A program made the translations under genes and the position numbers. From positions 1 to 64,000 of the forward strand of contig DASRND010000019.1 of assembly GCA_035647615.1 (NCBI GenBank): a DNA stretch of 64,000 nucleotides, read 5' to 3'. Under the pieces are notes generated by a model, which was given only the letters and a program-made list of their open reading frames with translations, was not told the DNA's origin and searched no databases. Positions within the stretch are counted from its first letter, which is position 1; every line of letters starts with the position of its first letter. The stretch is from Bacteroidales bacterium (GTDB taxonomy: Bacteria > Bacteroidota > Bacteroidia > Bacteroidales > 4484-276). Of this stretch, positions 1 to 8,664 are shown piece by piece.

Positions 1-35
1 TGCCAACGCACAATCGAGAGTGTGTGGGCTGGCCT

Positions 36-53
36 CTCCGCCAGCTGGCGGAG
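36..53. repeat. 18-bp perfect palindrome in the left-edge intergenic region
   Basis: CTCCGCCAGCTGGCGGAG reads the same on both strands and could form a hairpin. It lies about 100 bases before nfo. No T-tract follows, so it is not an obvious intrinsic terminator. It is probably a dispersed intergenic palindrome, but no second copy is visible in this window. Confidence 0.5.
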
Positions 54-150
54 ATTGAGGGGTAGCGGGGCGTTTTTAAAATAAAAATTCTTATCTGATA
101 TTTATGTTTTAAAAGACATCAGCTAAACAGTAATTATAAAAAAAGAAATA

Positions 151-993
151 ATGAAACAGGTAGGCGGACATGTGAGTGCTGGAGGAGGCGTGCAGAATGC
201 TCCCGAAAATGCGCATGCTATCGGGGCTAAAGCTTTTGCGCTTTTTACCAAAAACCAGCGGCAGTGGAAAGCCGCCCCGCTCACCAGCGAAAACATCGAC
301 GGGTTTAAAAAAAACCTGGAGAAGTTTGGTTTTGATATCAACTACGTGTTGCCACACGACAGCTACCTCATCAATCTGGGGCATCCGGAGGCTGAAGCGC
401 TGCAGAAATCGAGAGATGCTTTTCTGGATGAGATGCAGCGATGCGAGCAGTTGGGAATAAAGCTGCTGAATTTTCACCCCGGCTCACATCTCAAAAAAAT
501 CGACCCCGACAAGAGCCTGCAGCGTATCTCCGAAAGCATCAACCTGGCGCTCGACAAAACCAAAGGAGTGACGGCCGTTTTAGAGAACACCGCCGGGCAG
601 GGAACCAACCTGGGCTTCACCTTCGAGCAGCTTGCGCAGATCATCGAACAGGTAGAAGATAAAGAGAGAGTGGGCGTGTGTATCGACACCTGCCACGCCT
701 TTGTTGCCGGCTACGACCTGCGCACCCGCGACGTATTCGACGAAACCTTCGGACACTTCGACAGCATCGTAGGCATGAAATACCTGAAAGGCATGCACCT
801 GAACGACGCCAAAAAAGAGCTTGGCTCCCGTGTAGATCGTCACGAAAGCATCGGCAAAGGAATGATCGGGATCGCGCCTTTTGCCATAATCATGAACGAC
901 CCACGCTTCGACAACATGCCGCTGATCCTCGAAACCCCCGACGAAACGATATGGGCCGAAGAGATAAGGTTGCTGTATAGTTTGGTGGAGTAG
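151..993 (+). CDS. nfo: Endonuclease IV (apurinic/apyrimidinic endonuclease)
   Basis: The 280-aa product is a complete endonuclease IV, the zinc-dependent AP endonuclease of base excision repair. It cleaves the phosphodiester bond 5' to abasic sites and removes blocked 3' ends. Visible family signatures are GGHVSAGGG near the N-terminus, the central HPGSH segment, CIDTCHAF and [12 protein letters not shown] with the following DRHESIG stretch. These carry the His, Glu and Asp ligands of the trinuclear zinc site in this TIM-barrel family. The length is normal. The ATG at 151 starts exactly at the conserved MKQVGGHVS beginning. The gene stands alone; downstream is a 440-bp gap before the efflux operon. 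Confidence 0.95.
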   Translation: MKQVGGHVSAGGGVQNAPENAHAIGAKAFALFTKNQRQWKAAPLTSENIDGFKKNLEKFGFDINYVLPHDSYLINLGHPEAEALQKSRDAFLDEMQRCEQLGIKLLNFHPGSHLKKIDPDKSLQRISESINLALDKTKGVTAVLENTAGQGTNLGFTFEQLAQIIEQVEDKERVGVCIDTCHAFVAGYDLRTRDVFDETFGHFDSIVGMKYLKGMHLNDAKKELGSRVDRHESIGKGMIGIAPFAIIMNDPRFDNMPLILETPDETIWAEEIRLLYSLVE

Positions 994-1433
994 GCGGGGT
1001 GCGGGGCGCGAAGAGCGGGGCGCAAGGCGCAAGGCGCAAAGAGCAGAGTTGGCATTCTTTACGTGGGTTCGCAGCGCCTAAGAGGATGCAACCCTTGGAT
1101 AATTCTACTCAACCTTTTACCATCAATCACCTTCCTGTTTCTCTCAATCGGCTGATGACCGTCGATTGAAACTTTCATTCTATTCGCCCCTTTCTCACCA
1201 CTCAAATTTTTCCCTAATCTCTTCTTTCTGGCATCTGACTTCCTCGTTTGAGGCAGGAAACTTTTGTCCGCTCGCCTTGCATTATTCACGGTGCGACTTT
1301 AATATCTGCCCAATTCCTTCCGGTTCACCATTTTATTGTAAGGTATTAAAAGATGGTTTTATTAGTTCGATATGTTATGAACCAAATAAAGAGGTTAGTT
1401 TTGCCGCTTCATTAGAAACCTAAATAAATTACA
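994..1433. other. Intergenic region between nfo and the efflux operon
   Basis: No convincing gene is seen. The first 50 bases are a low-complexity tract of ggcgcaaggcgc-type units, like tracts at 39841 and 51241. The last 40 bases carry a promoter-like box for the regulator. The short frames here have no recognisable protein signature. Confidence 0.5.
1396..1403 (+). promoter_or_regulatory. Bacteroidota-type -7 box (TAGTTTTG) before the efflux operon
   Basis: TAGTTTTG matches the TAnnTTTG consensus of Bacteroidota sigma-A promoters and sits 30 bases upstream of the regulator ATG. No clear -33 element could be assigned, so this is a candidate only. Confidence 0.45.
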
Positions 1434-1901
1434 ATGACAACAGAAGAGCGAATAGAGCAACAAAGGAGGTTGGTAGAGAAGTTTGGTCGCCACTTCGATA
1501 AGGAAGGCTTTCAGCCTATTGCCGGCCGCATCCTGGGTATGCTGTTGGTGATGGATAAAGAGCAATACACTTTTGATGAGATCATCGAGGAACTTCAAAT
1601 TAGTAAAAGCTCGGCAAGCATTGCTCTGCGCAATCTGGAGATACGTGGCGACATCGAATACATCACCCTACCGGGCGATCGCAAACGCTATTTCCGCTTT
1701 CGCAAACAGAACACCGGAAACATCATTGAAGATGCTGAAAAAAAGCTGAAAAATTTGCAACATCTCACCGACCTTATGCTCGAATTGAAGGCTGATCCTC
1801 AATCAGAAAACTCAAAATATTTGCGAGAAATGCAACGCTCAGTATGCGTTTTTCTGGAAAGCATCGCCGAATCGAAACTGAAACTCGAGTCTGCTAAGTA
1901 A
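1434..1901 (+). CDS. GbsR/MarR-family transcriptional regulator
   Basis: The 155-aa protein has a winged helix-turn-helix of the GbsR branch of MarR regulators. The segment around residues 40-90 (YTFDEIIEELQISKSSASIA followed by LRNLEIRGDIEYI) is the recognition helix and wing, and the C-terminal 50 residues look helical, as in a dimerisation region. It lies directly before the TolC-adaptor-RND pump genes on the same strand (50-bp gap), so it is most likely the local regulator of that efflux operon. The effector cannot be told from sequence. Local autoregulation is an inference from position. Confidence 0.85.
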   Translation: MTTEERIEQQRRLVEKFGRHFDKEGFQPIAGRILGMLLVMDKEQYTFDEIIEELQISKSSASIALRNLEIRGDIEYITLPGDRKRYFRFRKQNTGNIIEDAEKKLKNLQHLTDLMLELKADPQSENSKYLREMQRSVCVFLESIAESKLKLESAK

Positions 1902-1951
1902 TTTATTTTTCTATTAAATGGTTCACTGCATTATAAACTAATTAGTAAGTT

Positions 1952-3340
1952 ATGAACTTTAAAACAATAATAACAGCCTTTTTTTTATTGATCACCGCAA
2001 CAATGTGGGGTCAGGAAAAAGAGAAGTATGTGTTTTCGCTGCAAGAGGCTCAGGAATATGCTGTTGCCAACAATAAAACGCTAAAGATTGCACGGAGTCA
2101 GGCAGCGCTAAGCGACAAGCAGGTAGGCGAGGCTATTTCCGGCGGTTTGCCACAGGTGAATGGTGGGCTGGATTACAACACCAATTTTAATTATGAGTTA
2201 GACTTTAATCCCGGCGGAGGCGGCACTGCACCACCAGATATCGACTACACCTTGCTGGACGCCGGAGATTTTGAAATTCTTAGTTTTCTTGAGCAAATGA
2301 CATCTTCCTCCGAAGGCGGAAGCATTGTTCTCGAAGATCGGCTTAATGCTTCGGTGCAAGTGTCGCAGTTGTTTTTTAACGGTCAATATCTGACGGGTAT
2401 AAAGCTGGCTAAGATTGCCAGAAGTATTTCTGAGAAGAATATTAATCTCACAGCTCTCGACATCAAAGAGAATGTGGTGGACACCTATTATCTGATACTC
2501 ATTACCGAAGAATATCTGCGCATTATCGACGATAACATCGGAAATCTGAATGAGGTGTTCAAACATACTTCTGATATGGCTTACGCCGGATTGGCAGAGC
2601 AAACCGACGCAGATCAGATTCAGGTAAGTCTTTCGCAGGTGAAAAACTCCAAAAAAGCCATGGACCGAAATCTGCAGCTCAATTTCAATATGTTAAGGTT
2701 TTTGTTGGGATTAGAAACAAATGAAGAGGTAGTTCTTACCGACAAAATTGACCAGTTATTGCCGGCACTGGAGCAGCAAAGCCTCGCTATTCCCAATCTC
2801 GACATAGAGCAAAACCCTTCTTATCAGATTATGCTGGACCAGGAACTGATAAGTGAGAAAAACATCAATTTCGAAAAATGGGCCTACGGTCCTACGCTTA
2901 CCGGCTTTTATAGTTACACCAAAAAGCTGATGACATCGGGTTTCGACCTGAGTCCCAACAATGTGGCCGGAGTAAGTTTGGCGGTGCCCATCTTTAGCGG
3001 CCTCAGCCGTTCCTCGCGCGTAGGTCAGGCCAAGATACAACTCGACCAAACGCGTCTGAGCAAAGAGCAACTCGAGGAACAGCTCAAATTGCAGGATCGA
3101 CAGTTGACATACAACCTCAACAGCGCCTACGAAAACTATCTGACGCAAAAAGAAAGCGTGGTGGTAGCCAAGCGGGTTTATCAAAGCGTCAACAACAAAT
3201 ACCGTCAGGGAATGATGTCGAGCCTTGATCTCACACAGGCCAACACCAATTATTTGCAGGCCGAAAACAATTACATCACCTCCATCATGGAGTTATTAAA
3301 ATCGAAACTTGCACTGGATAAACTTTATAACAATTTGTAA
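1952..3340 (+). CDS. TolC-family outer membrane efflux channel
   Basis: A 462-aa TolC-like protein that provides the outer-membrane exit duct for the adaptor and RND pump encoded next. It has an N-terminal signal peptide (hydrophobic residues about 5-20, ending in MWGQ). It then shows the two long coiled-coil repeats typical of the family, with SLQEAQEYAVANNKTL near residue 30 and the C-terminal signature SLDLTQANTNYLQAENNYI. Length is normal. The next gene's ATG lies 4 bases after the stop, so translational coupling is likely. The substrate is not predictable. Confidence 0.93.
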   Translation: MNFKTIITAFFLLITATMWGQEKEKYVFSLQEAQEYAVANNKTLKIARSQAALSDKQVGEAISGGLPQVNGGLDYNTNFNYELDFNPGGGGTAPPDIDYTLLDAGDFEILSFLEQMTSSSEGGSIVLEDRLNASVQVSQLFFNGQYLTGIKLAKIARSISEKNINLTALDIKENVVDTYYLILITEEYLRIIDDNIGNLNEVFKHTSDMAYAGLAEQTDADQIQVSLSQVKNSKKAMDRNLQLNFNMLRFLLGLETNEEVVLTDKIDQLLPALEQQSLAIPNLDIEQNPSYQIMLDQELISEKNINFEKWAYGPTLTGFYSYTKKLMTSGFDLSPNNVAGVSLAVPIFSGLSRSSRVGQAKIQLDQTRLSKEQLEEQLKLQDRQLTYNLNSAYENYLTQKESVVVAKRVYQSVNNKYRQGMMSSLDLTQANTNYLQAENNYITSIMELLKSKLALDKLYNNL

Positions 3341-3344
3341 CCTT

Positions 3345-4427
3345 ATGAAAATGTATTTGAAAAAACTAACGAAAAAAATCGCTACGCCCATGCGCATGGC
3401 TGTACTTGTGGCAGCTACAACTTTATTGGTAAGCAGCTGTGACCAGGGCAGCAGTGACGACGCTACTGTGGAAAGCGAGCGCGAATTCCCGGTGACGGTA
3501 GAACCCGTGGGGATACAAACCATCGATCGAACGATAGAATACAGTGCCGACCTGAAGCCTTTTGAAGAAGTGCATTATGCTCCCGCAGCTCCGGGACGCA
3601 TCAACAAAATCTATGTTGAAATTGGCAGCTATGTAACCAAAGGACAAAAACTTGCCGAAATGGATCAGACACAACTGGTGCAGGCACGCACACAGCTGGC
3701 CAACGCAAAGTTTAACTTTAGCCGCATCGATACACTCTACAGCCTGGGCAGTATCTCCGAGCAGCAGTACGAACAAGCCAAAACACAATATGAACTGGCT
3801 ACATCGAATGTTGGATATCTTTCGGAAAACACTTCGCTGGTGTCGCCCATCAATGGGATAGTTACGGCCAAATATTACGAAGACGGCGAACTTTATTCGG
3901 GAGCGCCCAACACGCCTGCAGGCAAATCGGCTATTGTTTCGCTGATGCAGATAAAACCGCTGAAAGCCTTCGTGAATGTTTCACAAAGTTTTTTCCCACA
4001 AATTCGTACCGATCAGCAAGTTGTAATCACCACCGACATTTATCCCGAAAAGGAATTCAAGGGCAAAGTTTATCGCATACATCCTACCATCGATGCTGCT
4101 ACACGCACATTTCGGGTAGAGATATTGGTGGAAAATGATGCGCAAATTTTGCGGCCAGGCATGTTTGCCAATATAGAGATCAAGCTACAAAAAGTGGAGG
4201 CGCTGATGGTTCCGGCTATTTCCATTCTGAAACAGGAAGGTACCAACAACCGCTTTATTTTTCTGGCCGAAAACGGAACTGCCCGGCAGATAAGAGTAGA
4301 AATCGGAAAACGTATCGACGACATGATCGAACTCCAGGCCAACGGTGTGCAGCCAGGTGCGCAGCTCATCGTACAAGGACAAGCCAACCTGTTGAACGGA
4401 TCGAAAATCAAAGTAGTAAACAAATAA
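3345..4427 (+). CDS. RND efflux periplasmic adaptor (HlyD/AcrA type), lipoprotein
   Basis: A membrane-fusion adaptor that bridges the inner-membrane pump to the TolC channel. From the ATG at 3345 the protein has 360 aa. A longer reading starting at a TTG at 3309 would overlap the TolC gene and spoil the signal peptide, so 3345 is preferred. The N-terminus is a lipoprotein signal with a lipobox around LVSSC and a candidate lipidated Cys32. Next come a biotinyl-lipoyl half (FEEVHYAPAAPGRINKIYVE), a short alpha-hairpin (LVQARTQLANAKFNFSRID), the second lipoyl half (VSPINGIVTAKYYEDGE) and beta-barrel/MPD domains. It is the second structural gene of the operon. Confidence 0.93.
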   Translation: MKMYLKKLTKKIATPMRMAVLVAATTLLVSSCDQGSSDDATVESEREFPVTVEPVGIQTIDRTIEYSADLKPFEEVHYAPAAPGRINKIYVEIGSYVTKGQKLAEMDQTQLVQARTQLANAKFNFSRIDTLYSLGSISEQQYEQAKTQYELATSNVGYLSENTSLVSPINGIVTAKYYEDGELYSGAPNTPAGKSAIVSLMQIKPLKAFVNVSQSFFPQIRTDQQVVITTDIYPEKEFKGKVYRIHPTIDAATRTFRVEILVENDAQILRPGMFANIEIKLQKVEALMVPAISILKQEGTNNRFIFLAENGTARQIRVEIGKRIDDMIELQANGVQPGAQLIVQGQANLLNGSKIKVVNK

Positions 4428-4485
4428 ATCCGTTTTTCCATCAATACAACAAAAGCATTTATTTTTTAAAATTTAAGGAGTTCCT

Positions 4486-7400
4486 ATGAGTATTTACGGG
4501 AGTGCGGTTAAAAAACCGATAACCACCATCATGGTCTTTCTGGCTCTGATAATCTTTGGAGTGTATTCGCTGACAAAACTGCCAGTCGATATGTATCCGG
4601 AGATCGACTTTCCGGCCATCACGGTATTTACTACCTACGTCGGCGCCAGTGCCACTGACATTGAGACCAATATTTCGCGTCCTATTGAAGATGCGCTCAA
4701 CAGTATCGACAATCTTAAAGAAATCACTTCGGTCTCGCGCGACAACATATCCGTTGTGTCGGTGGAGTTTGAGTATGAGACCGACCTGAACGAAGCCGCC
4801 AACGACATTCGCGACGCCCTCGACCTGGTGGAAAAATTTATGCCGGATGCTGCTGACAAGCCCACAGTTTTTAAGTTCAGCTCCAGCATGTTTCCCATCC
4901 TGATGTATGCCATCACCGCAGACGAAAGTTACGAAGGGCTGGAAAAGCTGCTCGATGATAAAGTAATCAACCCGCTCAACCGTGTGGAAGGTATCGGTTC
5001 GGTAGAACTTGTGGGTAAGCCCATCAGGGAAATTACCATCGAGGTTAATCCCCGCAAGCTCGAAGCCTACAACATTACGGCTGAGCAGATCGGCGATGTG
5101 CTGCGCGCAGAAAATATGAATATGCCCGCAGGTAGTATCAAAATGGGAAAGATGGATTACGCGTTGCGCGTGGAAGGAGAGTTTAAGCAAAGCGATAACA
5201 TCAAAGATATCGTGCTGGGAAATTATAACGGCCAAAGCATTTATCTGAAAGATGTGGCTGTGGTTCGCGACTCGATAAAAGAAATGACCGTCGACGAAAA
5301 GATCAATGGCAAACAAGGCGTGCGCCTGATGGTGATGAAACAGTCGGGTGCAAACACAGTAAAAATTGCCACCAATGTGCACAAGCGACTTCAGGAACTG
5401 AGCAAGGCGTTGCCCGGTGATATTGTGATAGAAAAGGTGTTCGACTCCAGCGAGTTTATTTCCGGTTCTATCAATAACCTGACAAAGACGCTGATGTATG
5501 CCCTGGGATTTGTAGCGCTGGTAGTATTTCTCTTTTTAGGACGCTGGCGTGCCACCTTTATTATTGTGCTCACCATTCCTATTTCGCTGGTAGTCTCGTT
5601 TATTTACCTGCAGCTCACCGGCAGCTCCATCAATATTATCTCGCTCTCGGCCTTGTCGATTGCCATCGGAATGGTGGTGGACGATGCCATTGTGGTACTT
5701 GAAAACATTACCCAGCACATCGAACGGGGGGCCAGTCCGCGCGAAGCGGCCATTTATGCCACCAATGAAGTGTGGCTTGCTGTTATCGTCACCACATTGA
5801 CCATTCTTGCTGTATTCCTTCCGATGACCATGCTGAGTGGTATTACAGGAGTATTGTTTCGTGAGCTTGGCTGGATCGTGAGTATCACTGTAGTTACTTC
5901 CACCATTGCCGCCATTTCGCTTACGCCAATGCTTAGTGCAATGATGCTGCGGATTCGCCCGAAAAATGTGAAGCCGCGCAAATGGAGTTACGAAAACCTG
6001 GTTCTGCCGGTTTTTGATAAGATAGATGCCTGGTACGGACGTGTCTTGCGCTGGAGCATCTGCCACAAAACGTTAATTGCCACCATTACAATTGGTATAT
6101 TCGTTGGATCAGGATTTCTGGCCACAAGGCTGGGAACGGAGTTTATGCCACAAAGTGACGAGGGCCGGCTTTCTATGCTGGTAGAACTGCAGTCGGGTAC
6201 ACGTGTGGAAACATCGATAGATGTAGCACGGCGTATCGACAAAATTATCAGCGAATATCCTGAAGTAGAGCTGATTTCGACTTCGGCAGGCAGCGATTCC
6301 GAGAGCGGTTTCGCGGCTGTCTTCCAGTCGACAGGCAGCAACATCATCAACTACACCATCCGTCTGGCCGATCTCAAAGACCGGGACCGTTCGGTATGGG
6401 AAATTGCCGAACAGCTACGTACCCAGCTTGATGATTTTCCGGAGATCACACACTATAAGGTGAGTACTGGCGGCGGCGGAATGGCCACTAGCAACATAGA
6501 TGTGGAAATATATGGCTACGACATCGATCAAACAACTTTGCTGGCCAATGATCTGGCAGACAAATTTGAAACCATTCCCGGTGCACGCGACATTACCATC
6601 AGCCGCGAAAAAGCCCGACCCGAGCTTCGGGTAGAACTCGACAGAGAAAAAATGGCGGCAGTAGGCCTTAATACAGCCATGGTGTCGGTAGCACTATTTA
6701 ATCGCGTTGCCGGACTGATACCAACAAAATTTAGGGAAGATGGCGATGAATACGACATTCGTGTCCGCTTCAAAGAAGACTACCGCAGCAGCATCTCCGA
6801 TATACAGAACATTACGCTCAAAACCTTTACCGGAGAGATGGTAAAGCTGGGAGAAGTGGGAAAGGTCGTCGAATATTGGTCGCCGCCAAATATTGAGCGC
6901 AAACGACGCGAACGTATGGTTAAGGTTACCGTGTCGCCATATAATACCTCATTAGGCGAACTGGCAAAAGAGATACAAAACGAGATCAATAATCATGAAA
7001 TCCCCCGCGAAGTGCTTATCGAGTTAGGTGGCGCCTACAAAGACCAGCAGGAAGGATTTGTGGATATATTTACGCTATTAATTCTAAGCCTTGTGTTGGT
7101 TTACATCGTTATGGCTTCGCAATTCGAGTCGCTCAAGATGCCCCTCATCATAATGTTCTCTATTCCGTTTGCGTTCACGGGCGTCATCCTGGCGCTTTAT
7201 ATCACCAACACCACGGTGAGTGTGATAGCTGCGCTGGGTGCTGTAATGCTGGTAGGTATCGTGGTGAAAAACGCTATTGTGCTGGTGGATTATATCAACC
7301 TGATGCGCGACCGCGGCTACGAACTCGATCAAGCCATCATACTTTCGGGGCAAAACAGACTCCGGCCTGTATTGATGACGGCACTCACCACCATCCTGGG

Positions 7401-7596
7401 GATGCTTCCACTGGCGCTGAGCACCGGCGAAGGTGCCGAAATATGGAGCCCCATGGGTATTTCAGTAATCGGTGGGTTGATATTTTCGACCATCATTACG
7501 ATGATCATTGTACCGGTTGTTTACCGTGTTTTTGCCAGCCGCGGCGAACGAAACAAGAAGAATACGGTGAATAAGCAATTCGCCTTTTTAGATTAA
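4486..7596 (+). CDS. RND-family efflux pump, AcrB/HAE1-like inner-membrane permease
   Basis: A complete 1036-aa proton-driven RND transporter. TM1 follows a short cytoplasmic N-terminus. The large periplasmic porter loop has the PVDMYPEIDFP and TDIETNISRPIEDALNSIDN signatures of the AcrB/MexF group. TM4 carries GMVVDDAIVVLENI, placing the proton-relay pair at Asp399-Asp400. The second half repeats the topology, with ASQFESLKMPLIIMFSIPFA and a GIVVKNAIVLVDYIN motif in TM10. The hydrophobic and multidrug type is more likely than metal export, because the metal-RND (CusA) methionine signature was not seen. Substrate is unknown. It lies 58 bases after the adaptor and is followed by a terminator hairpin. 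Confidence 0.95.
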   Translation: MSIYGSAVKKPITTIMVFLALIIFGVYSLTKLPVDMYPEIDFPAITVFTTYVGASATDIETNISRPIEDALNSIDNLKEITSVSRDNISVVSVEFEYETDLNEAANDIRDALDLVEKFMPDAADKPTVFKFSSSMFPILMYAITADESYEGLEKLLDDKVINPLNRVEGIGSVELVGKPIREITIEVNPRKLEAYNITAEQIGDVLRAENMNMPAGSIKMGKMDYALRVEGEFKQSDNIKDIVLGNYNGQSIYLKDVAVVRDSIKEMTVDEKINGKQGVRLMVMKQSGANTVKIATNVHKRLQELSKALPGDIVIEKVFDSSEFISGSINNLTKTLMYALGFVALVVFLFLGRWRATFIIVLTIPISLVVSFIYLQLTGSSINIISLSALSIAIGMVVDDAIVVLENITQHIERGASPREAAIYATNEVWLAVIVTTLTILAVFLPMTMLSGITGVLFRELGWIVSITVVTSTIAAISLTPMLSAMMLRIRPKNVKPRKWSYENLVLPVFDKIDAWYGRVLRWSICHKTLIATITIGIFVGSGFLATRLGTEFMPQSDEGRLSMLVELQSGTRVETSIDVARRIDKIISEYPEVELISTSAGSDSESGFAAVFQSTGSNIINYTIRLADLKDRDRSVWEIAEQLRTQLDDFPEITHYKVSTGGGGMATSNIDVEIYGYDIDQTTLLANDLADKFETIPGARDITISREKARPELRVELDREKMAAVGLNTAMVSVALFNRVAGLIPTKFREDGDEYDIRVRFKEDYRSSISDIQNITLKTFTGEMVKLGEVGKVVEYWSPPNIERKRRERMVKVTVSPYNTSLGELAKEIQNEINNHEIPREVLIELGGAYKDQQEGFVDIFTLLILSLVLVYIVMASQFESLKMPLIIMFSIPFAFTGVILALYITNTTVSVIAALGAVMLVGIVVKNAIVLVDYINLMRDRGYELDQAIILSGQNRLRPVLMTALTTILGMLPLALSTGEGAEIWSPMGISVIGGLIFSTIITMIIVPVVYRVFASRGERNKKNTVNKQFAFLD

Positions 7597-7612
7597 TAGT
7601 TTTGATTTTGAA

Positions 7613-7650
7613 CTGAGCCCCCTTTAGTGGGGGTTCAGTTTTGTTTTTTA
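7613..7650 (+). terminator. Rho-independent terminator after the RND pump gene
   Basis: CTGAGCCCCC (7613-7622) pairs with GGGGGTTCAG (7629-7638), with one G-U pair and a 6-nt loop, followed by a T-rich tract. It lies between the pump and the PG0541-like gene, so the latter may be expressed by read-through or from its own promoter. Confidence 0.8.
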
Positions 7651-7674
7651 TTAATAACTAAAAAATAACAGCTG

Positions 7675-7968
7675 ATGAAAGCGATAATGATAATTTACAA
7701 CCAGGCACACACCGAGAAAATAGAATACCTGTTCGAAAGATGTGAGATACGTGGTTACACCAAATGGAATGATGTGGTGGGGCGTGGATCAAATACCGGT
7801 GATCCGCGGTTGGGCACCCATACCTGGCCTGAGATGAACTCGGCTACCATTGCCATCGTAGAGGATGAAAAAGTAGCGCCTATGATGGAAAAGCTCAAAA
7901 AACTTGATGGTTTCAATACCGAGGTAGGCCTGCGTGCATTTGTGTGGGAAGTTTTGCCCGGCATGTAG
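7675..7968 (+). CDS. PG0541-family transporter-associated small protein (P-II-like)
   Basis: A 97-aa protein starting MKAIMIIYNQAHTEKIEYLF. It resembles the PG0541 family, small P-II/CutA-like proteins encoded next to RND pumps in Bacteroidota. In Porphyromonas gingivalis the neighbouring loci PG0538-PG0540 are the TolC, adaptor and AcrB genes, the same order as here. No catalytic motif is visible. The fold (ferredoxin-like, probably trimeric) and a regulatory or accessory role in efflux are inferences from family and context. A terminator separates it from the pump gene. Confidence 0.8.
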   Translation: MKAIMIIYNQAHTEKIEYLFERCEIRGYTKWNDVVGRGSNTGDPRLGTHTWPEMNSATIAIVEDEKVAPMMEKLKKLDGFNTEVGLRAFVWEVLPGM

Positions 7969-8007
7969 CAGATTGCTCAGCAGCTCAAAAAACCCCCGTT
8001 AAATCAC

Positions 8008-8514
8008 TTAAAACTCCCTGCTTTCAATCCTTTCCTTATCAGTAGCGTGGGGGATTTCTTTGCGTACCGTAGCACCTATTACCAGTGCAGCGCTGATGAT
8101 AATCAGGTTTTTGATGATGTACTGCCCCTCGAGTGTGGGCGCATACGGAATGCGGGTAAAAACTTCATGAGGAAAAAGAAAAACCGGACTCATGGTGCCC
8201 AACATCTGCGCGAAGAGTAGAAATAATGTTATGCGCATATAGATGCCCGTGAGCAGCCCGATGCCGATGAGTACTTCCCATGAAGCCAATAAATAAATGG
8301 AGATACTACCCGGAATCAAACCGAATGTGAGCAGGTCGATGGTGCGAATGGCCAAATCCTGCGCCGGACTATGGCCCGGGAAAAATTTCAGTATCCCGAA
8401 CCAGAAAAAAATTACGCCTACGCTAAGCCGCAGGAGCAGCAGGCCATATTTTGCCATCCACGAGGTGATGCGTTTGTCGATATTATCAAAAGTGGTATTT
8501 GTGTGTTTATTCAT
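8008..8514 (-). CDS. DoxX/DUF417-like integral membrane protein
   Basis: A 168-aa protein with about four transmembrane helices. The first is LLLRLSVGVIFFWFGILKFF, the typical start of DoxX/YkgB-type proteins, including the conserved Gly-Lys-Phe after the first helix. A second conserved stretch, ISIYLLASWEVLIGIGLLTG, follows. Biochemical function of this group is poorly defined; members are linked to quinone or thiol redox and to reactive chlorine resistance (RclC). The ATG at 8514 gives a soluble 18-residue lead before TM1. It is convergent with the PG0541-like gene. Confidence 0.8.
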   Translation of the reverse strand: MNKHTNTTFDNIDKRITSWMAKYGLLLLRLSVGVIFFWFGILKFFPGHSPAQDLAIRTIDLLTFGLIPGSISIYLLASWEVLIGIGLLTGIYMRITLFLLFAQMLGTMSPVFLFPHEVFTRIPYAPTLEGQYIIKNLIIISAALVIGATVRKEIPHATDKERIESREF

Positions 8515-8664
8515 AGTGTTTTCTGTTTTGTTTTACAACATTCATACGATGGTAAGGTTTACCGACCCTTCATAAAATGCCGTTCGGATTTAATAATCAC
8601 ACCCCGCTCGATGGTCTAAAAATCATTACAGATAAACAAAATAAAAAATAGGGGTAGCAAACAA

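Noticed and set aside
1166..1423. 85-aa plus-strand frame before the GbsR-like gene
   Set aside because: It has atypical composition, ends just before the regulator and overlaps the candidate promoter; no signature.
4459..5382. 307-aa minus-strand frame opposite the RND pump
   Set aside because: It is His-rich nonsense antisense to a strongly supported pump gene.
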